From positions 434,001 to 498,000 of the forward strand of contig WWBZ02000040.1 of assembly GCA_011503125.2 (NCBI GenBank): a stretch of 64,000 nucleotides of DNA, written 5' to 3'. The position numbers and the translations under genes are program-made. The stretch comes from Botryosphaeria dothidea. Lineage: Eukaryota > Ascomycota > Dothideomycetes > Botryosphaeriales > Botryosphaeriaceae. The notes under the pieces are model-generated. The model worked only from the letters and a program-made list of their open reading frames with translations. It was not told the DNA's origin and ran no database searches. Positions 53,820-64,000 of the stretch are shown here, one piece after another. Each line of letters begins with the position of its first letter. Positions within the stretch are counted from its first letter, which is position 1.

Positions 53820-54578
53820 ATGAAGTCCTCTCTCCTTCTCGCCCTCCCTTCCTTCGCGGCTGCTCTGCCCTCCGTCACTCGTCTCATTAACAAGCGCGAG
53901 GATACATGGGGAGGTGCTGTCTCGCTTGGTCCTAGCAAAAGCACCATAACCAGAGCCGTAACTACCATTATTCCCGGCACTCCTCCGTCCTCGCAGAATG
54001 GCGAGCTCTTCCTGTGGCCTGGTATGAGCAACGGTACCGGCGACCTTGTTCAGACCACCATCGAGCAGTGGTCTTCCGGCAACGAGTGGTGCGGCGGCAG
54101 CTCCAGCCAGTGGTGCATCCGTGCCTCCCTCTTCGGCAGCTTCGGCCAGAAGGATTCCAACTCGTCCGCCATCGACGGCGACACCAAGGTCAGGATCGAG
54201 TACAATCTGATGGACGACGGCACCACCTGGGAACAGTAAGAAGACCCATTCGAGCCCTTTCGACCTCTTACGCGAAATGCTTACGCTTGAATCAGAATCG
54301 TTACCAACGCCGACACTGGTGACAACCTTTCTTACTTTGCATATGACTCCGGCCCATACATGACCGGCTACGGCACTGGCACCGAGTGCGACGACAGCTG
54401 CACCGGCACCGTCTCCGAGCAGCAATACCTGAACACAACAATCACTTTGGCCAGCGCCGACACCACCTTCGGCGATACGCTCGGCAGCTCTGGCAGCGCT
54501 ATCCACAGCGACATTGTTTCAAGCCAGGGCGGCAAGGTCTGGACCATCGAGAAGATCACCATCCCCGCCATGTCGTAA
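53820..54578 (+). CDS. Secreted protein of unknown function, possibly ConA-like fold
   Basis: Two exons, 53820-54235 and 54296-54578 (60 bp intron), 232 aa. A signal peptide (MKSSLLLALPSFAAALPSV) and a dibasic KR site near residue 25 are followed by TWGGAVSLGPSKSTITRAV. The rest is rich in Thr, Ser, Gly and Asp with repeated short beta-strand patterns. Four cysteines sit in close pairs (WCGGSSSQWC and CDDSC). The strand pattern and Trp-Gly start recall jelly-roll (concanavalin/G1-protease-like) secreted proteins of fungi. I see no catalytic motif and give no function. No defects. Confidence 0.8.
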
Positions 54579-55326
54579 GAGGACAACATTTTAAAAGTGA
54601 AGCAATTCACCACTTCCATGTAAATCTTGAAAAGGCACGAATACGACAATGTAAATACAGATGTTCCCAGCGTGCCCGTATTTTGAATGATTCTCGAAGA
54701 AATGCAATGTCCGAGCACGATCCAGTATGCCGAGAAGACAAAGTTGCTTAGCACAGCGCTTGTTGCCCTGCACGGAAGCAATAGAAACTGGAACGTAGGG
54801 CTCCACTTGCGGGTTCCACCGTTCGCGAATCGTGGGGATGTGCGTTTCAAGCACGGTTGTTGATGGCGTCAGCTTGCCCCCTCAACTCTTGTTTCATTTC
54901 CGGTGTCCCCACCAATCAGACAAGCATCCGTCAAATGCTCGTAAGCTTCTACAAAGGGGGAAGAGCTCACAACTGTGCTGCTTGGTGGGGTTGACAACAA
55001 TGGAAAATGCGAGGCGGACGGATTTCTCACTCAGCCTTCAAGAACGTTTGACTGCCACATGCCGGGCAGTGAGTGCCTTCGGGGGAGGTTCTAGCTTCTG
55101 ATGGTGTGAAAGGTGAATTGAGCTTGATTTGCATCTACCTTGGCATAAAGCGTCCGTCACCAGGTTAATGTACAACATCGCTCGAATGATGATCCAATGG
55201 TGTACACAACCAGATTTTCCACTTGTTTGTAGAAGCTTTTCTGCCATCTACGCGCCGCAACAAAGTGAAGTCGCTGCACCTGCCGTCTCGATGAACGGCA
55301 CCAGGACAAAAATCCTCGTCCAAGTG

Positions 55327-55400
55327 AGCCCCCCATGGTCCAGTGGTGGTGACTTCTGGATTAATCCGACGGTTCTTCCTCAAGACCCCACGCATGGTGG
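55327..55400 (+). pseudogene. tRNA-Gln-like relic
   Basis: The stretch TGGTCCAGTGG fits the internal A-box consensus. It is followed by CTGGATT..AATCC, reminiscent of a tRNA-Gln anticodon arm lacking its anticodon bases, then GGTTCTTCCTC where a B box (GGTTCRANNCC) should be. The B box is degenerate and the acceptor stem does not close, so it is not a working tRNA. Confidence 0.2.
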
Positions 55401-55499
55401 AGGTGGTTAACGAAATAAATATGTTCATAAGTGAGCAGAAGAAGCTCTGCTCTTCGCGTCAGCCCGATGCAGTGCAATACGAGCGACACTGTGGTCAGT

Positions 55500-55930
55500 G
55501 ACATGAGCGGTGCTCAGCGGCCGCCGACCCGTTTCCAAAAACTGGTTTAATCAGCAGAGGCCCCGTAGGGACGTTCTAGAGATTAAACTAAAAAGAACAG
55601 TTACTACAATTGATCTAAGCCAAAAGGCAAAGAGAGCTAAAGAAGAAAAGAAGAAGAGGCGTTGACCGAGGAGTAGAGGGGTTTATATAGGTAGAGGATG
55701 GAGGGCACTGGGGTGCCGCCATGGGGCGCGTGGCAAGGGTTCGTGCTGGGTCTTACCACGTGCTGGCATACGAAATGGCAGGCACAAGTGCCATATGACG
55801 GTCCAGTGATGTATTGGGGAGCCGCTTGCGCTCACGTGGTGGTCCATGTATAGAAGGCACATTTTCTGCTGATACCCCAAACTGACAAGCGTTTGGTATG
55901 TAGTAATGCAAGGAGCGAAGGTCTAAACTC
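55500..55930 (+). mobile_element. Possible degenerate LTR fragment
   Basis: A purine-rich A-rich block (55580-55660) runs into TTTATATAGG (55682-55691) and then GC-rich sequence, an LTR-like arrangement of U3, TATA and R. I found no TG...CA ends, target duplication or second copy in the window, so this is only a suspicion. Confidence 0.15.
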
Positions 55931-56676
55931 GACTGGTTCGGGGAGGAAGCAGTGCCCTTGACTGACAGCAGTATGACTATTGTGAAGGTGGGGCTAGTCC
56001 AAGAGTGAGCCTTCTCCAGCGGCGGTAAATATCTGGGAGGTCTACACTTCCACGGATTTCAGGCTGCGCACGAACCTCCGAGCCTACATGGAGGTTCTTG
56101 TCCGTTATGGCAGTGAACAGTGTACTCTGCAGTCGAGACAGCGAAAAAACAAAGCATCCTTTCCTTGTTTGGCACCGAGCAATTAACCGTCTTGATGTTG
56201 TGTAAAGATTAGGCGGGGTCTATGTGCGGAAGAGCGAGTCTCGAGGTGGCCAGAACATGGCCGCTTCGTGAAAGTACACTTGGAAGCACATTCTATAGTC
56301 TATGCGGAGTTGTGAATGCGACATGGATTTGTCAGGGCCTGACCCCTGTCCTTGATCTCGGACCCCGCATCCAAATGAGCTGCTCAACCCCGCCACGGCT
56401 CCTTTGATCGTCGTGAATTGCACTCCGCCAGTAGTATGGCTTCCGCGTCTAATTGAACCGATTCGACTACCCGCTTCTTGGCACCGGGCGGGCAGACCGT
56501 TCCGGCATGTAAGTGATATCATGGAGGGCTCGGTTGCATGGATCCGAGCACTGGAAAGCCGCTGCCCCTCACTACTACCTCTTCAAATACAATTAGGTTT
56601 CTCCGCCCTGGACCGGTCCCCTTCAAATATTCGTCCTGGGTTCGACATCAGAGGCAATAAAACAGGACGCACAACA

Positions 56677-58221
56677 ATGGCTGAAGAGATCGAGACCCGG
56701 CTGTTCATTGACGGGAAGGTGAGGACTAGAATTATTGACGGCCTCAAACGTGTTCGCTTACTCTTGCGCAGTTCGTTCCAGCATCGGACGGCGGGACTTT
56801 CACGGTCGTCTCTCCACACACGGGAAAACCAGCTGCAGAGGTTTCGGAAGCGACTGTCGACGATGTGAACGCCGCCGTAGCTGCCGCCCAAAAAGCCTTC
56901 CCCTCATGGTCCAACCTGAGTCCCTCCGCCCGTGGTGCGCCCATGGCACGCCTCGCCGACCTTATCCTTGAGCACAAAGATGAACTTGCACGACTGGAAG
57001 CCATATCGATGGGAAAACCCGTCTCAGAATTTATCGATGCCGGCGCTGCGGTCGGAAACTTCCAGCTCTACGCCGGAATGGGCTGGCAAGCGCGCGGAAC
57101 CTCAAGCCTGAACACGCCGGGCTACGTAAATCTTACGGTTCGCCAGCCCTATGGTGTCGTTGGTGTCATCATACCATGGAACGCCCCGCTTCTTTTCTTC
57201 GCGAAGAAGGTTGCGCCGGCGCTGGCGGCCGGAAACACCGTCGTGCTGAAGAGCTCTGAGAAAGCTCCATTGACCGTAAGAACGAACCCTCCCGGGCTCT
57301 GAGATGCCCACATTAACGCAAGCGTAGTCTGCCAAAGTGGCCGCGCTCATTGAAAAGGCCGGCTTCCCGCCGGGTGTGATTAACGTGCTCTCGGGTCACG
57401 GTCACATCTCCGGCGCAGCGATGTCCTCGCACATGCAGATCCGGATGATCAGCTTCACCGGCTCGCTGCGTACAGGGAAAGCCATCCAGAAAGCATCTGC
57501 AGAGTCAAACCTGAAGAACGTAGTGCTCGAACTGGGTGGGAAATCGCCGGCTATTGTCTTTGAAGACGCCGATCTGGACGAGGCGGCAGAGCTTACGCAG
57601 TACAGCGTGCGGACCAACGCGGGCCAGACCTGCATGCAGAACAGCCGCATCTACGTGCATACCGATGTCGCCGAGGCGTTTATTGCGAAGTTCAAGGAGA
57701 AGATTGCGGCATCGAAGATGGGCGATCCTTTGGACCCCAGCACCAAAGTGGGCCCTATCGTGGATGAAGTGCAGCACAAACGCGTCCTTGAGTTCATTGA
57801 ACACGGGAAGCAGTCCGGCAAACTGGCCTTGGGAGATTCCAAAGTGGATACCGCAACTCACGTCAACCCAACCATTTTCCTGGAGACGCCGGAGGATTCA
57901 AAGATCATGAAGGAAGAGGTCTTCGGGCCGGTCGTGAACATCAATGTCTTCAACTCGGAAGATGACGTTGTCAAAAAGGCCAACGATACAGAGTTCGGAC
58001 TTTACGCTTCGGTATTCACCAAGGATATAGACCGGGGCCTGAGGATGTTGACGAAATTGGAGGCTGGCACGGTGGGTATTAATTGTACCAGCCCAACGGT
58101 TGCCACAGACATGCCCTTCGGAGGGTACAAACAAAGCGGAGTTGGGCGTGAGGGCCTTGAGCACAGCCTCAATAATTATCTGGAGGTCAAGTCTGCTCTG
58201 ATCAAAGTAAAGGGGCTGTAG
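56677..58221 (+). CDS. NAD(P)-dependent aldehyde dehydrogenase
   Basis: Oxidises aldehydes to carboxylic acids. Three exons, 56677-56718, 56772-57275 and 57328-58221 (introns 53 and 52 bp), 479 aa, the normal length. Key sites: GVIIPWNAPLLFFAKKVAPA (Asn of the oxyanion hole), NTVVLKSSEKAPLT (cofactor Lys), ISFTGSLRTGKAI, VVLELGGKSP (general base Glu) and NAGQTCMQNSRIYV (nucleophile Cys). PFGGYKQSGVGREGL closes the C-terminal part. It resembles aromatic aldehyde (vanillin/salicylaldehyde-type) dehydrogenases more than the mitochondrial acetaldehyde enzymes, by impression only. It stands beside the oxygenase and the alpha/beta hydrolase, with a tail-to-tail gap of 128 bp to the latter. No defects. 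Confidence 0.93.
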
Positions 58222-58349
58222 GGCCCTAGAAAAGGAGTATGCTACCGGCCAAATGGCTACATCCAGCGAAAATATTTAGTACGCGTCAGTTGCAAGACCT
58301 CTTGAAAGGTGGAAACGCATGAACTTGCCCTTAAAACGTCTGATCGTAA

Positions 58350-59427
58350 TTAGGAGTGCCTCGCAAGAAACTCCATAGCCGGCCTGACATACTTGTCAAA
58401 CCCCTCTTCTTCCCTCTCCAGTCCGATATCGAATCCGTGAGCACAGTCTTCCGCCAAGATCAATTCAGTGACTCCACCTTTCTCCTTCAACAATTTGAAA
58501 GCCTCCTCACTGATCCTCGGCCCCACCAGGTCATCTCCCGTCCCGTGCACAAATACGGTTGGTGGAAAAGTTTTTCCAAAGGCCGTTACCGCATCGCACC
58601 GATCATAATCGCCATCTTGCACGCAAGCTGCCAGTTGCGTGCCCTTCTTCAGATTGTCGAACAACCACGCATTTCGCGGGTTACTGAAGTCAGGCTGGGG
58701 CATACCCTTCCGTTTTTCCTTCGCCGCATCGGCGCTTTCCTTTTCCATCGATGACTGGGTGAACGTGGCGGGCGGCTCCTCAAAAATCCTGCTCGTTAAG
58801 GACGCGCTGAAGTCGGGCAGGGATGAGAGGGCTGGTGGGGGCGAGAACCAAAAGGGATCAGAGAAGAGCTTGGTACCGTAGAAATCTGCGATTGCCCTAG
58901 GCGGCGGAGAGAGGGTGCCCCGTGGATTGCAGGTCAGCTTATTATGAACCTCGGTGGGAGAAGTCATTGCTTGAATAAATGCTCTTACCAAATGCAGAGC
59001 CAATGTGCTGCCGGCCGAGTATCCAATTGCCACGATTTTGTCTGCGTTCAATGTCACGCCTACATCATCCTGCAGCAGATGCGGGAGCTTCTTCCGAGAC
59101 CAGAAGTAGACGTTGCGGGCATCGGCGAGCGGGCCATCCCAGAGAGAAACATGGGGGCAGAGGCGGTAGTTGGCGGCGATAGTAACGAAACCAAGCTCAG
59201 CCGGAGCAGAGATCTGAGACTCTGGCACGGTGTCTTTTGAGCCGATAGCAAACCCTCCACCGTGAAAGAGGATCGCTGGCATGGCATCAGTCAATCCATT
59301 CTTCAGGCCATAATTGAACCATACCGATCCCTTTTGTGCCATCCTTGTTCTGGAGGTCGAAGTGCGCAGTTGCCTGAACCTCCTGGCCATCACCAAAAGT
59401 GTGGAATGTGTACGTCTTCGTATCCAT
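58350..59427 (-). CDS. Alpha/beta hydrolase (HSL/carboxylesterase-like), one frameshift
   Basis: Esterase-type hydrolase, probably cytosolic (no signal peptide). The natural start is the ATG at 59427 (MDTKTYTFHTFGDGQEVQ). That reading runs through NKDGTKG and then needs one base removed from a GGG on the minus strand (59329-59331) to enter SVWFNYGLKNGLTDAMPA. From there the frame is open to 58350, with LFHGGGFAIGS (oxyanion hole), IVAIGYSAGSTLALH (nucleophile Ser), VFVHGTGDDLVG (Asp) and EDCAHGFDIG (His). About 359 codons in all. The alternative start upstream in the second frame gives an implausible N-terminus. It lies tail-to-tail with the aldehyde dehydrogenase and divergent from the oxygenase. 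Confidence 0.85.
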
Positions 59428-59855
59428 CTCTCGAGAAAGAGTAAGTCGGGTGTTGATTTAGGAGCTTGGGAGGGCTGGTCGTAGTAGGCTGTCAGATATG
59501 CTAGAACGTAGATTCCGCGGCTTACGGCACATGTAGCGGAACTCACCCTTTTGTACCTCGGACGCCTCTACAGGAGCGCCAACGCCAAGAATTGCCATTC
59601 TTGGATTAGGCAAGCTGCATCGTTCCCCGCATTCATCCTGCTGGCGTGTCCCACAACATGCTTTGCGCCCCACACTCGGATAGATTAGCCACACTCTATA
59701 AGAGGTCAGGATGGATACATCCACTTGGGGAGACTTTCTGCTTCCCCGCCTTTGCTGCCGAAGCTCTCCGGACATGCCTTGCCCAGCCCTTTCAATCCGG
59801 CGTTTCCACACGACTTGATGATTACACAAACCCGCCGTCTGCTCGGAAGACCAGA
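59428..59855. promoter_or_regulatory. Shared promoter region of the hydrolase and the carotenoid oxygenase
   Basis: 428 bp between divergent start codons; suited to joint control. No TATA box or inverted CGG triplet that I would defend. Confidence 0.45.
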
Positions 59856-61739
59856 ATGAAGACGCTACAAGAAGTCGAGGAATCTCTCTCTACTCAGGCC
59901 GAGCTGGCTTTTCCACCCGGCCCTTTTTACAATGGCGCCGAAGCCCCTTGTCGATTCGAAGCCGAAATCTACCACTGTACAGTGAAAGGTCGGATCCCTC
60001 CGGAAATTGACGGAACCTACTACCGCTGCATGCCTGATGCTCTGTATGTACAACTCCCGCTTGAAGCTTGAGCAACCCGCAACATTTCTGAGTATTGCTC
60101 CCAGCTGGGCACCGTTGTATGACGATGACGTCTTCATCAATGGTGACGGTGCCATCGACGCACTCCGCATCCGCGACGGACACGCGGATTTCAAGCAAAA
60201 ATTCGTGAGGACGGAGAAATTTCTCGTAGAGCGTGCGGCACGGCGTGCCGTCTACGGCAAGTATCGCAATCGCCACACCGACGACCCGCGGGTGAAGCAC
60301 CGGGTCCACTCGACCGCGAATACGCACGTTGTATATTTCGAGAAGCAGCTCCTGGCATTGAAGGAGGACTCGAAGCCGTACGCTATGGATCCCAATAGTC
60401 TGGAAAGGAAGGGTGCGTCCCAATCCATGAAAAAGCTGGAAAGCGGGATGAAATAGGTGAGAGAGCTGATCGGGTGGGTAGGGTACTACGACTTCCGGGG
60501 CCAATACACCTCCCCGACATTTACCGCACATCCGAAAATCGATGCCGCAACAGGCGAGATGGCAACAATGGGTTATGAAGCCAAAGGCGACGCTACTGCT
60601 GACGTGGCTTACCATCTTTTCTCGGCTGACGGCAAGAAGCTCGAAGAATGCTGGTTTCAGACACCGTTTGCCGGTATGATGCACGACATGGGGATGACGG
60701 ACAAGTGGATAATCTTCATCGTGCCGCCCCTTGCGGTTGTACCTGAGGAGAAGCTTAAAGAAGGCCACAAGCACTTCGCATGGGATGATGAGCGCCCCCT
60801 TGCCTTTGGGATTTTGCCGCGGCGGAATCCAAAGCCTGAAGACATCAAATGGTTCTACGCTGAGAACGCACTCTACGGGCATACCGGGAATACGTTTGAC
60901 GGAGCCGACGGCTGTGTATACTTGGATGCGCCACTGACGTACGGGAACAAGGTCAGTCGCCTTGTCTTGTGGTCTTATTACAAGAAGAGAGACAACAGTG
61001 AACTTACTGTACGCAGTTCTGGTTCTTCCCGCCGCTTGCTGGCGACCCCAAAGTCAACACCCAGCAATTCAAATGTCATTATGTGCGCTGGAAGTTCGAA
61101 CCCAGCGCCAAAAATGGGTCATGGGTGAAGCCGACCGAGCTTGTGCCGCTGGAAGGCGAGATGCCCAAGGTTGATGACCGGCACCTGACCAAGCCGTACA
61201 ACACGCTATTCCTCGCCATGACAGACAAATCGCTAACCCGTAACAACGTCGTGGTTGGGGGGGGGGGTCTATAACTCGGTTGCGAGGTGTGATGTCAATA
61301 CTGGAAAGTACGTCCACTGGTGCGCAGGCCCGGACACCGCATTGCATGAAGTGGCATTTTGTCCGAGATCCCTGGAAGGTATGTCAAAAGAGAAAACAAC
61401 TCCTTCGATTCGGTCATCGCATGTTTCTAATTTTTGCTGTTCGTGACAGCGCCCGAAGCCGACGGATGGGTCATTACGGTAGCCAACAGGCGTGATATCA
61501 AGCTCACGAGTATCTTCATCCTAGATACAGCAAAGATACAGGAGGGCCCTATTGCAATCATCGAGCTTCCGTTCCGGCTGAGAGCAGGTATTCACGGGAG
61601 CTGGGTGCAGGGGAAAGATCTGCCGCAAAGAGAGGATTTTTGCGATATGCACGGCATGAATGACGAGACTCGACGCGAGTTCGAAGGGAGTGAGGTCCGA
61701 ACGCCTTTCCCCGCGAGAGGACACACCAATGGAGCATAG
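59856..61739 (+). CDS. Carotenoid/lignostilbene cleavage oxygenase, one frameshift in a G-run
   Basis: Non-haem iron dioxygenase splitting a C=C bond of a carotenoid or stilbene into two aldehydes. Five exons: 59856-60043, 60105-60412, 60482-60951, 61017-61378 and 61450-61739 (introns 61-71 bp), about 538 aa. The four iron histidines are visible in SPTFTAHPKIDA, GMMHDMGMTDKW, ALYGHTGNTFDG and RAGIHGSWVQG. GRIPPEIDGTYYRCMPD and YDDDVFINGDGAI begin the propeller. The TAG at 60454 lies inside intron 2 and is harmless. In exon 4 an 11-G run (61257-61267) is one base too long for NNVVVGGG to continue as VYNSVARCDVNTGKY. No signal peptide, so the enzyme acts inside the cell. The family layout fits fungal stilbene cleavers (CAO-1-like) as well as apocarotenoid ones. 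Confidence 0.92.
61257..61267 (+). repeat. 11-nt poly-G run in coding sequence
   Basis: Eleven consecutive G inside exon 4 of the oxygenase. Ten (or seven) would keep the reading frame. Confidence 0.95.
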
Positions 61740-61960
61740 TCTGAGTTGAAATCCCCAGATTCATTTCATGTTCTTTCGTAGTTCTTTTTCTGGTCCTAAT
61801 TCTCAGTCAACATCAAAACTTGTGGAACAGAAGAAGTTGCGGAAAGTCCAACTCCTCCGACATCAGCAGGATGAGAGTATTTCAATATTTTCGTGTGCCT
61901 CATTCATAACATGGCAATCCCCGCCATTAGTAGCTAACAAAACTGTGGCTTTCAAGCCTT

Positions 61961-63136
61961 CTACAGAAGCTCATACTCGGCCTGCACAATACCTGGCAGC
62001 TCTTGTTCCAGACTCGGTGCCTTTGGGCTCCATCCCAGAAACTTCCTCGCCCTCCTTGCCTTGCCCCGGGAGTTCAAGCCCCAGCTCAACGCTTGGAAGT
62101 CGGCCAGCTTGAAAGCCTCGTCTTTGTTAAGGGAGAAACTCTGCGGTGGTGAAGGAATGTACCCGGCTTTTGCCGCTTCAGCGGCAACGGCTTTTGACAG
62201 CTCTCCCCAAACATGCTCGCCGTTCTCGGCGAGAAAGTATCCTTTCTCCCCCCAGAGCTCTGGGTCATTGTTACCAGCAGCCGCTGTTTCAGCAAGCAGC
62301 ACAAAGAGGTCACTCAGATCGTGCACATGTACGTTGTTCCAGAGAGTCTTGCCAGCGCCGATGATAGGCGCTTTCTTCTGCTGCAAGGTGATCTTCGAAA
62401 GCTCATAAACCTGACGGCTGCGTCCAGAGACAGGGCCTCTTCCAGGACCTGTACACCGTCAGCGATAGGGTTACAAGTCCACAGAGAGAACTCATACCGT
62501 AGATTGTGGGAGGACAGACGATTGCTGTCTTGGTGGAGGCAGCATTCTTGGTTCCCGCATTCAAGACAATCTGATCAACGTCTCGGTGGAAAGCATGATC
62601 GGGAAGACCTGTAAGCTCTTCAACCTTGTCCAGATCGTCATACACCTTATCAGAGGCGTCTCCGTATCTGTCGGCGTCGGAATCGGCGAAGCATAAGATT
62701 CCAGTCCCACTGGTGTGGAGCCAGTAGCCCGGATGATCCTTGGAATGGCCGCTTGCCAGACCATCAGCGATGGCCTTTGCAGCACCCGCATGATCAGAGG
62801 CGTCGGCAGTATCTGACATGCATGTGAGAAAGAGAGTTTCCAGGATATACGCGCTCCACTTACGGATGACAATGTCGGCGTTTGCAGCTTGTTCCTTGAT
62901 CAGATCATAGCTGTCGAGATCGCCATAGACGACGTTGACATTGGGGTAGGCGGCCGTCACTTTGCTGCCCTTGTCTTTGGTTCTGACAAGAGCATTGTAA
63001 GACCATTCGGGATGCTTCTTGTGGAGAGCGTAGAGAGCATCTCCGCCGATGTATCCCGTAGCTCCAGTGCTGCGAAGGGTTAGGAATGTGGCGACGGTGG
63101 GAAAGAAGCTGCTCACATGAAGACTGTTGGTGCCAT
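61961..63136 (-). CDS. NAD(P)-dependent epimerase/dehydratase-like reductase
   Basis: Short-chain extended dehydrogenase of the NAD-epimerase type. Four exons: 63136-63117 (20 bp), 63069-62864, 62812-62498 and 62448-61961; introns 47-51 bp; 342 aa. The first splice is needed to make the Rossmann start MAPTVFITGATGYIGGDAL (GxxGxxG). YGDLDSYDLIKEQA and YWLHTSGTGILCF follow, and splice 3 restores CPPTIYGPGRGPVS. NVHVHDLSDLFVLLAE is a further family block. The substrate is unknown; relatives act on sugar nucleotides, flavonoid-like ketones or lignin-derived aromatics. It converges with the oxygenase, with 221 bp between the stops. No defects. Confidence 0.9.
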
Positions 63137-64000
63137 TGTTGGATATGATGGGGCGGATGTGGGAAGGATGGAGCTGGCGCGAGAGGGGCTATTGTAGTGC
63201 AAGGCGGCTGAAGGGTTCTCCGACTTCAAAGCAGACAGCGGCAGAAGGTTCTGGTGATGGCGTCATGTAGACCGGAAGTGGAGAAATCCCCACCGTTGTT
63301 GTATCGTAAAGCCCGGGCCGGAACAGGAACAGCCCGGCTGTGGCGTTTAGCCGTCTTGTTCCATTTCAAAGCTCTTGATCAAACGGAGGGGCACGAGGGG
63401 TAAAGATATATCCCCGCCTCTCGTCAAAAGCAGCCTCTTCTCTCTCTCTACCCCCGCCGAGACGTCAAACCTGTTCTTCACCGTTCAACAATCGATGCAC
63501 CATGCGCTATCTTCGCTTGTCTTGTCGCGTCGCGCCCCTGACGCAAGGCCCATGGGCTCCACATGGAATGCATCCGGGAAGCGCAGAGAAGAAAATAGCG
63601 TGCGGCTCTCGGAAGGTTCCCATGGATTCCTAATCCATGAGTAAGCTAGCAACCATCGCACACCAGCGCCGTTTCAACATGTCGCAATCGAGTCAATCGA
63701 GGAGGCATTGGTCGGATTTGCGGCTGCTCTCTCAATACGACGCCCCGTCGCAAACCCAGTCCCTTGATCCGCAAATCCGACGTCTATTTTGCTGGACTCC
63801 TGTCATCTGCTTACACACTGGCATCTAATCCTCATCTAAGCTGAGTCGTGCCCATGGCCAAGGAAAATTTCTCCCTAGTGCGGGGCAGACGCGGAGACGA
63901 TGATGGAACGTGCGACGGAGCGGCATAGGTCGCATGTTTCAGCAACCACGGCCTGTATAAGGACAGGAGTCTGTCATCTCAAGTGCCATAAGCAGCGCCA
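63137..64000. other. Right-end intergenic region
   Basis: 864 bp with the epimerase promoter and an inverted repeat. Short frames (63375-63644, 63637-63828 on +) have no recognisable features. A gene may begin beyond the window. Confidence 0.5.
63711..63781. repeat. 13-bp perfect inverted repeat with 45-bp spacer
   Basis: GTCGGATTTGCGG at 63711-63723 is matched by its reverse complement CCGCAAATCCGAC at 63769-63781. It could be a paired regulator site or a stem-loop. Confidence 0.8.

Larger units (their letters stand above)
54579..56676. other. Gene-poor region with possible relics
   Basis: 2.1 kb without a supportable protein gene. It includes a tRNA-like relic (55327-55400) and a segment of unusual composition that may be part of an LTR (55500-55930). 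The right end holds the aldehyde dehydrogenase promoter. Confidence 0.45.

Noticed and set aside
60454..60456. Apparent premature stop in the oxygenase
   Set aside because: It lies in intron 2 (60413-60481). Splicing GTGCGT to GGTAG restores the conserved reading GYYDFRGQYTSP.
1..64000. CRISPR arrays, bacterial operons or phage genes
   Set aside because: Spliceosomal introns and fungal gene families throughout; no spaced direct repeats seen.

Overview
The window is nuclear DNA of a filamentous ascomycete (Pezizomycotina). Genes are about 1-4 kb apart on both strands. Most are split by short introns (46-71 bp, rarely over 100) with GTRNGT donors, CTNAC-type branch points and CAG/TAG acceptors. 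The gene set is typically fungal: an APSES cell-cycle factor, a Zn(II)2Cys6 regulator, the vacuolar channel YVC1, a GPI-anchored aspartic protease and a small 8-cysteine secreted protein. The plant-cell-wall enzymes suggest a plant-associated or saprotrophic species. Dothideomycetes is a guess I cannot prove from the sequence.

Layout. 1-20 kb is mostly housekeeping: SPF1 P5A-ATPase (cut by the left edge), glutaminyl-tRNA synthetase, an F-box protein, MBP1, a LYR-motif protein, a GNAT acetyltransferase, a small secreted cysteine-rich protein, eIF2-alpha and YVC1. 20-34.3 kb is rich in secreted hydrolases: a GH28 pectinase, a pectate lyase, an S1/P1 nuclease and a GPI aspartic protease. A 7-TM protein and a disrupted AT-hook regulator lie among them. 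36-47.2 kb holds 5-oxoprolinase divergent from an MFS transporter, then a Zn2Cys6 regulator convergent with a membrane-anchored multicopper oxidase. 47.8-54.6 kb holds a secreted acid phosphatase, an EF1B-gamma-like glutathione transferase with an in-frame stop, an FSH1 hydrolase and a secreted protein of unknown function. 56.7-63.1 kb is a compact four-gene group: aldehyde dehydrogenase, alpha/beta hydrolase, carotenoid/lignostilbene oxygenase and NAD-dependent epimerase. It looks like a small catabolic cluster.

Working together (inference). The last group could cleave a stilbene or apocarotenoid to aldehydes and oxidise them to acids. 5-oxoprolinase and the transporter share a promoter with GATA motifs, so they could take up and open a 5-oxoproline- or hydantoin-like compound under nitrogen control. 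MBP1 has one MluI cell-cycle box in its own promoter.

Caution. Several clearly conserved genes, including essential eIF2-alpha, carry single-base insertions or deletions, nearly all at short homopolymers. The simplest reading is residual assembly error; real decay in a duplicated genome is the alternative. Gene models below were rebuilt exon by exon by eye, and summed exon lengths are multiples of three wherever no indel is noted.
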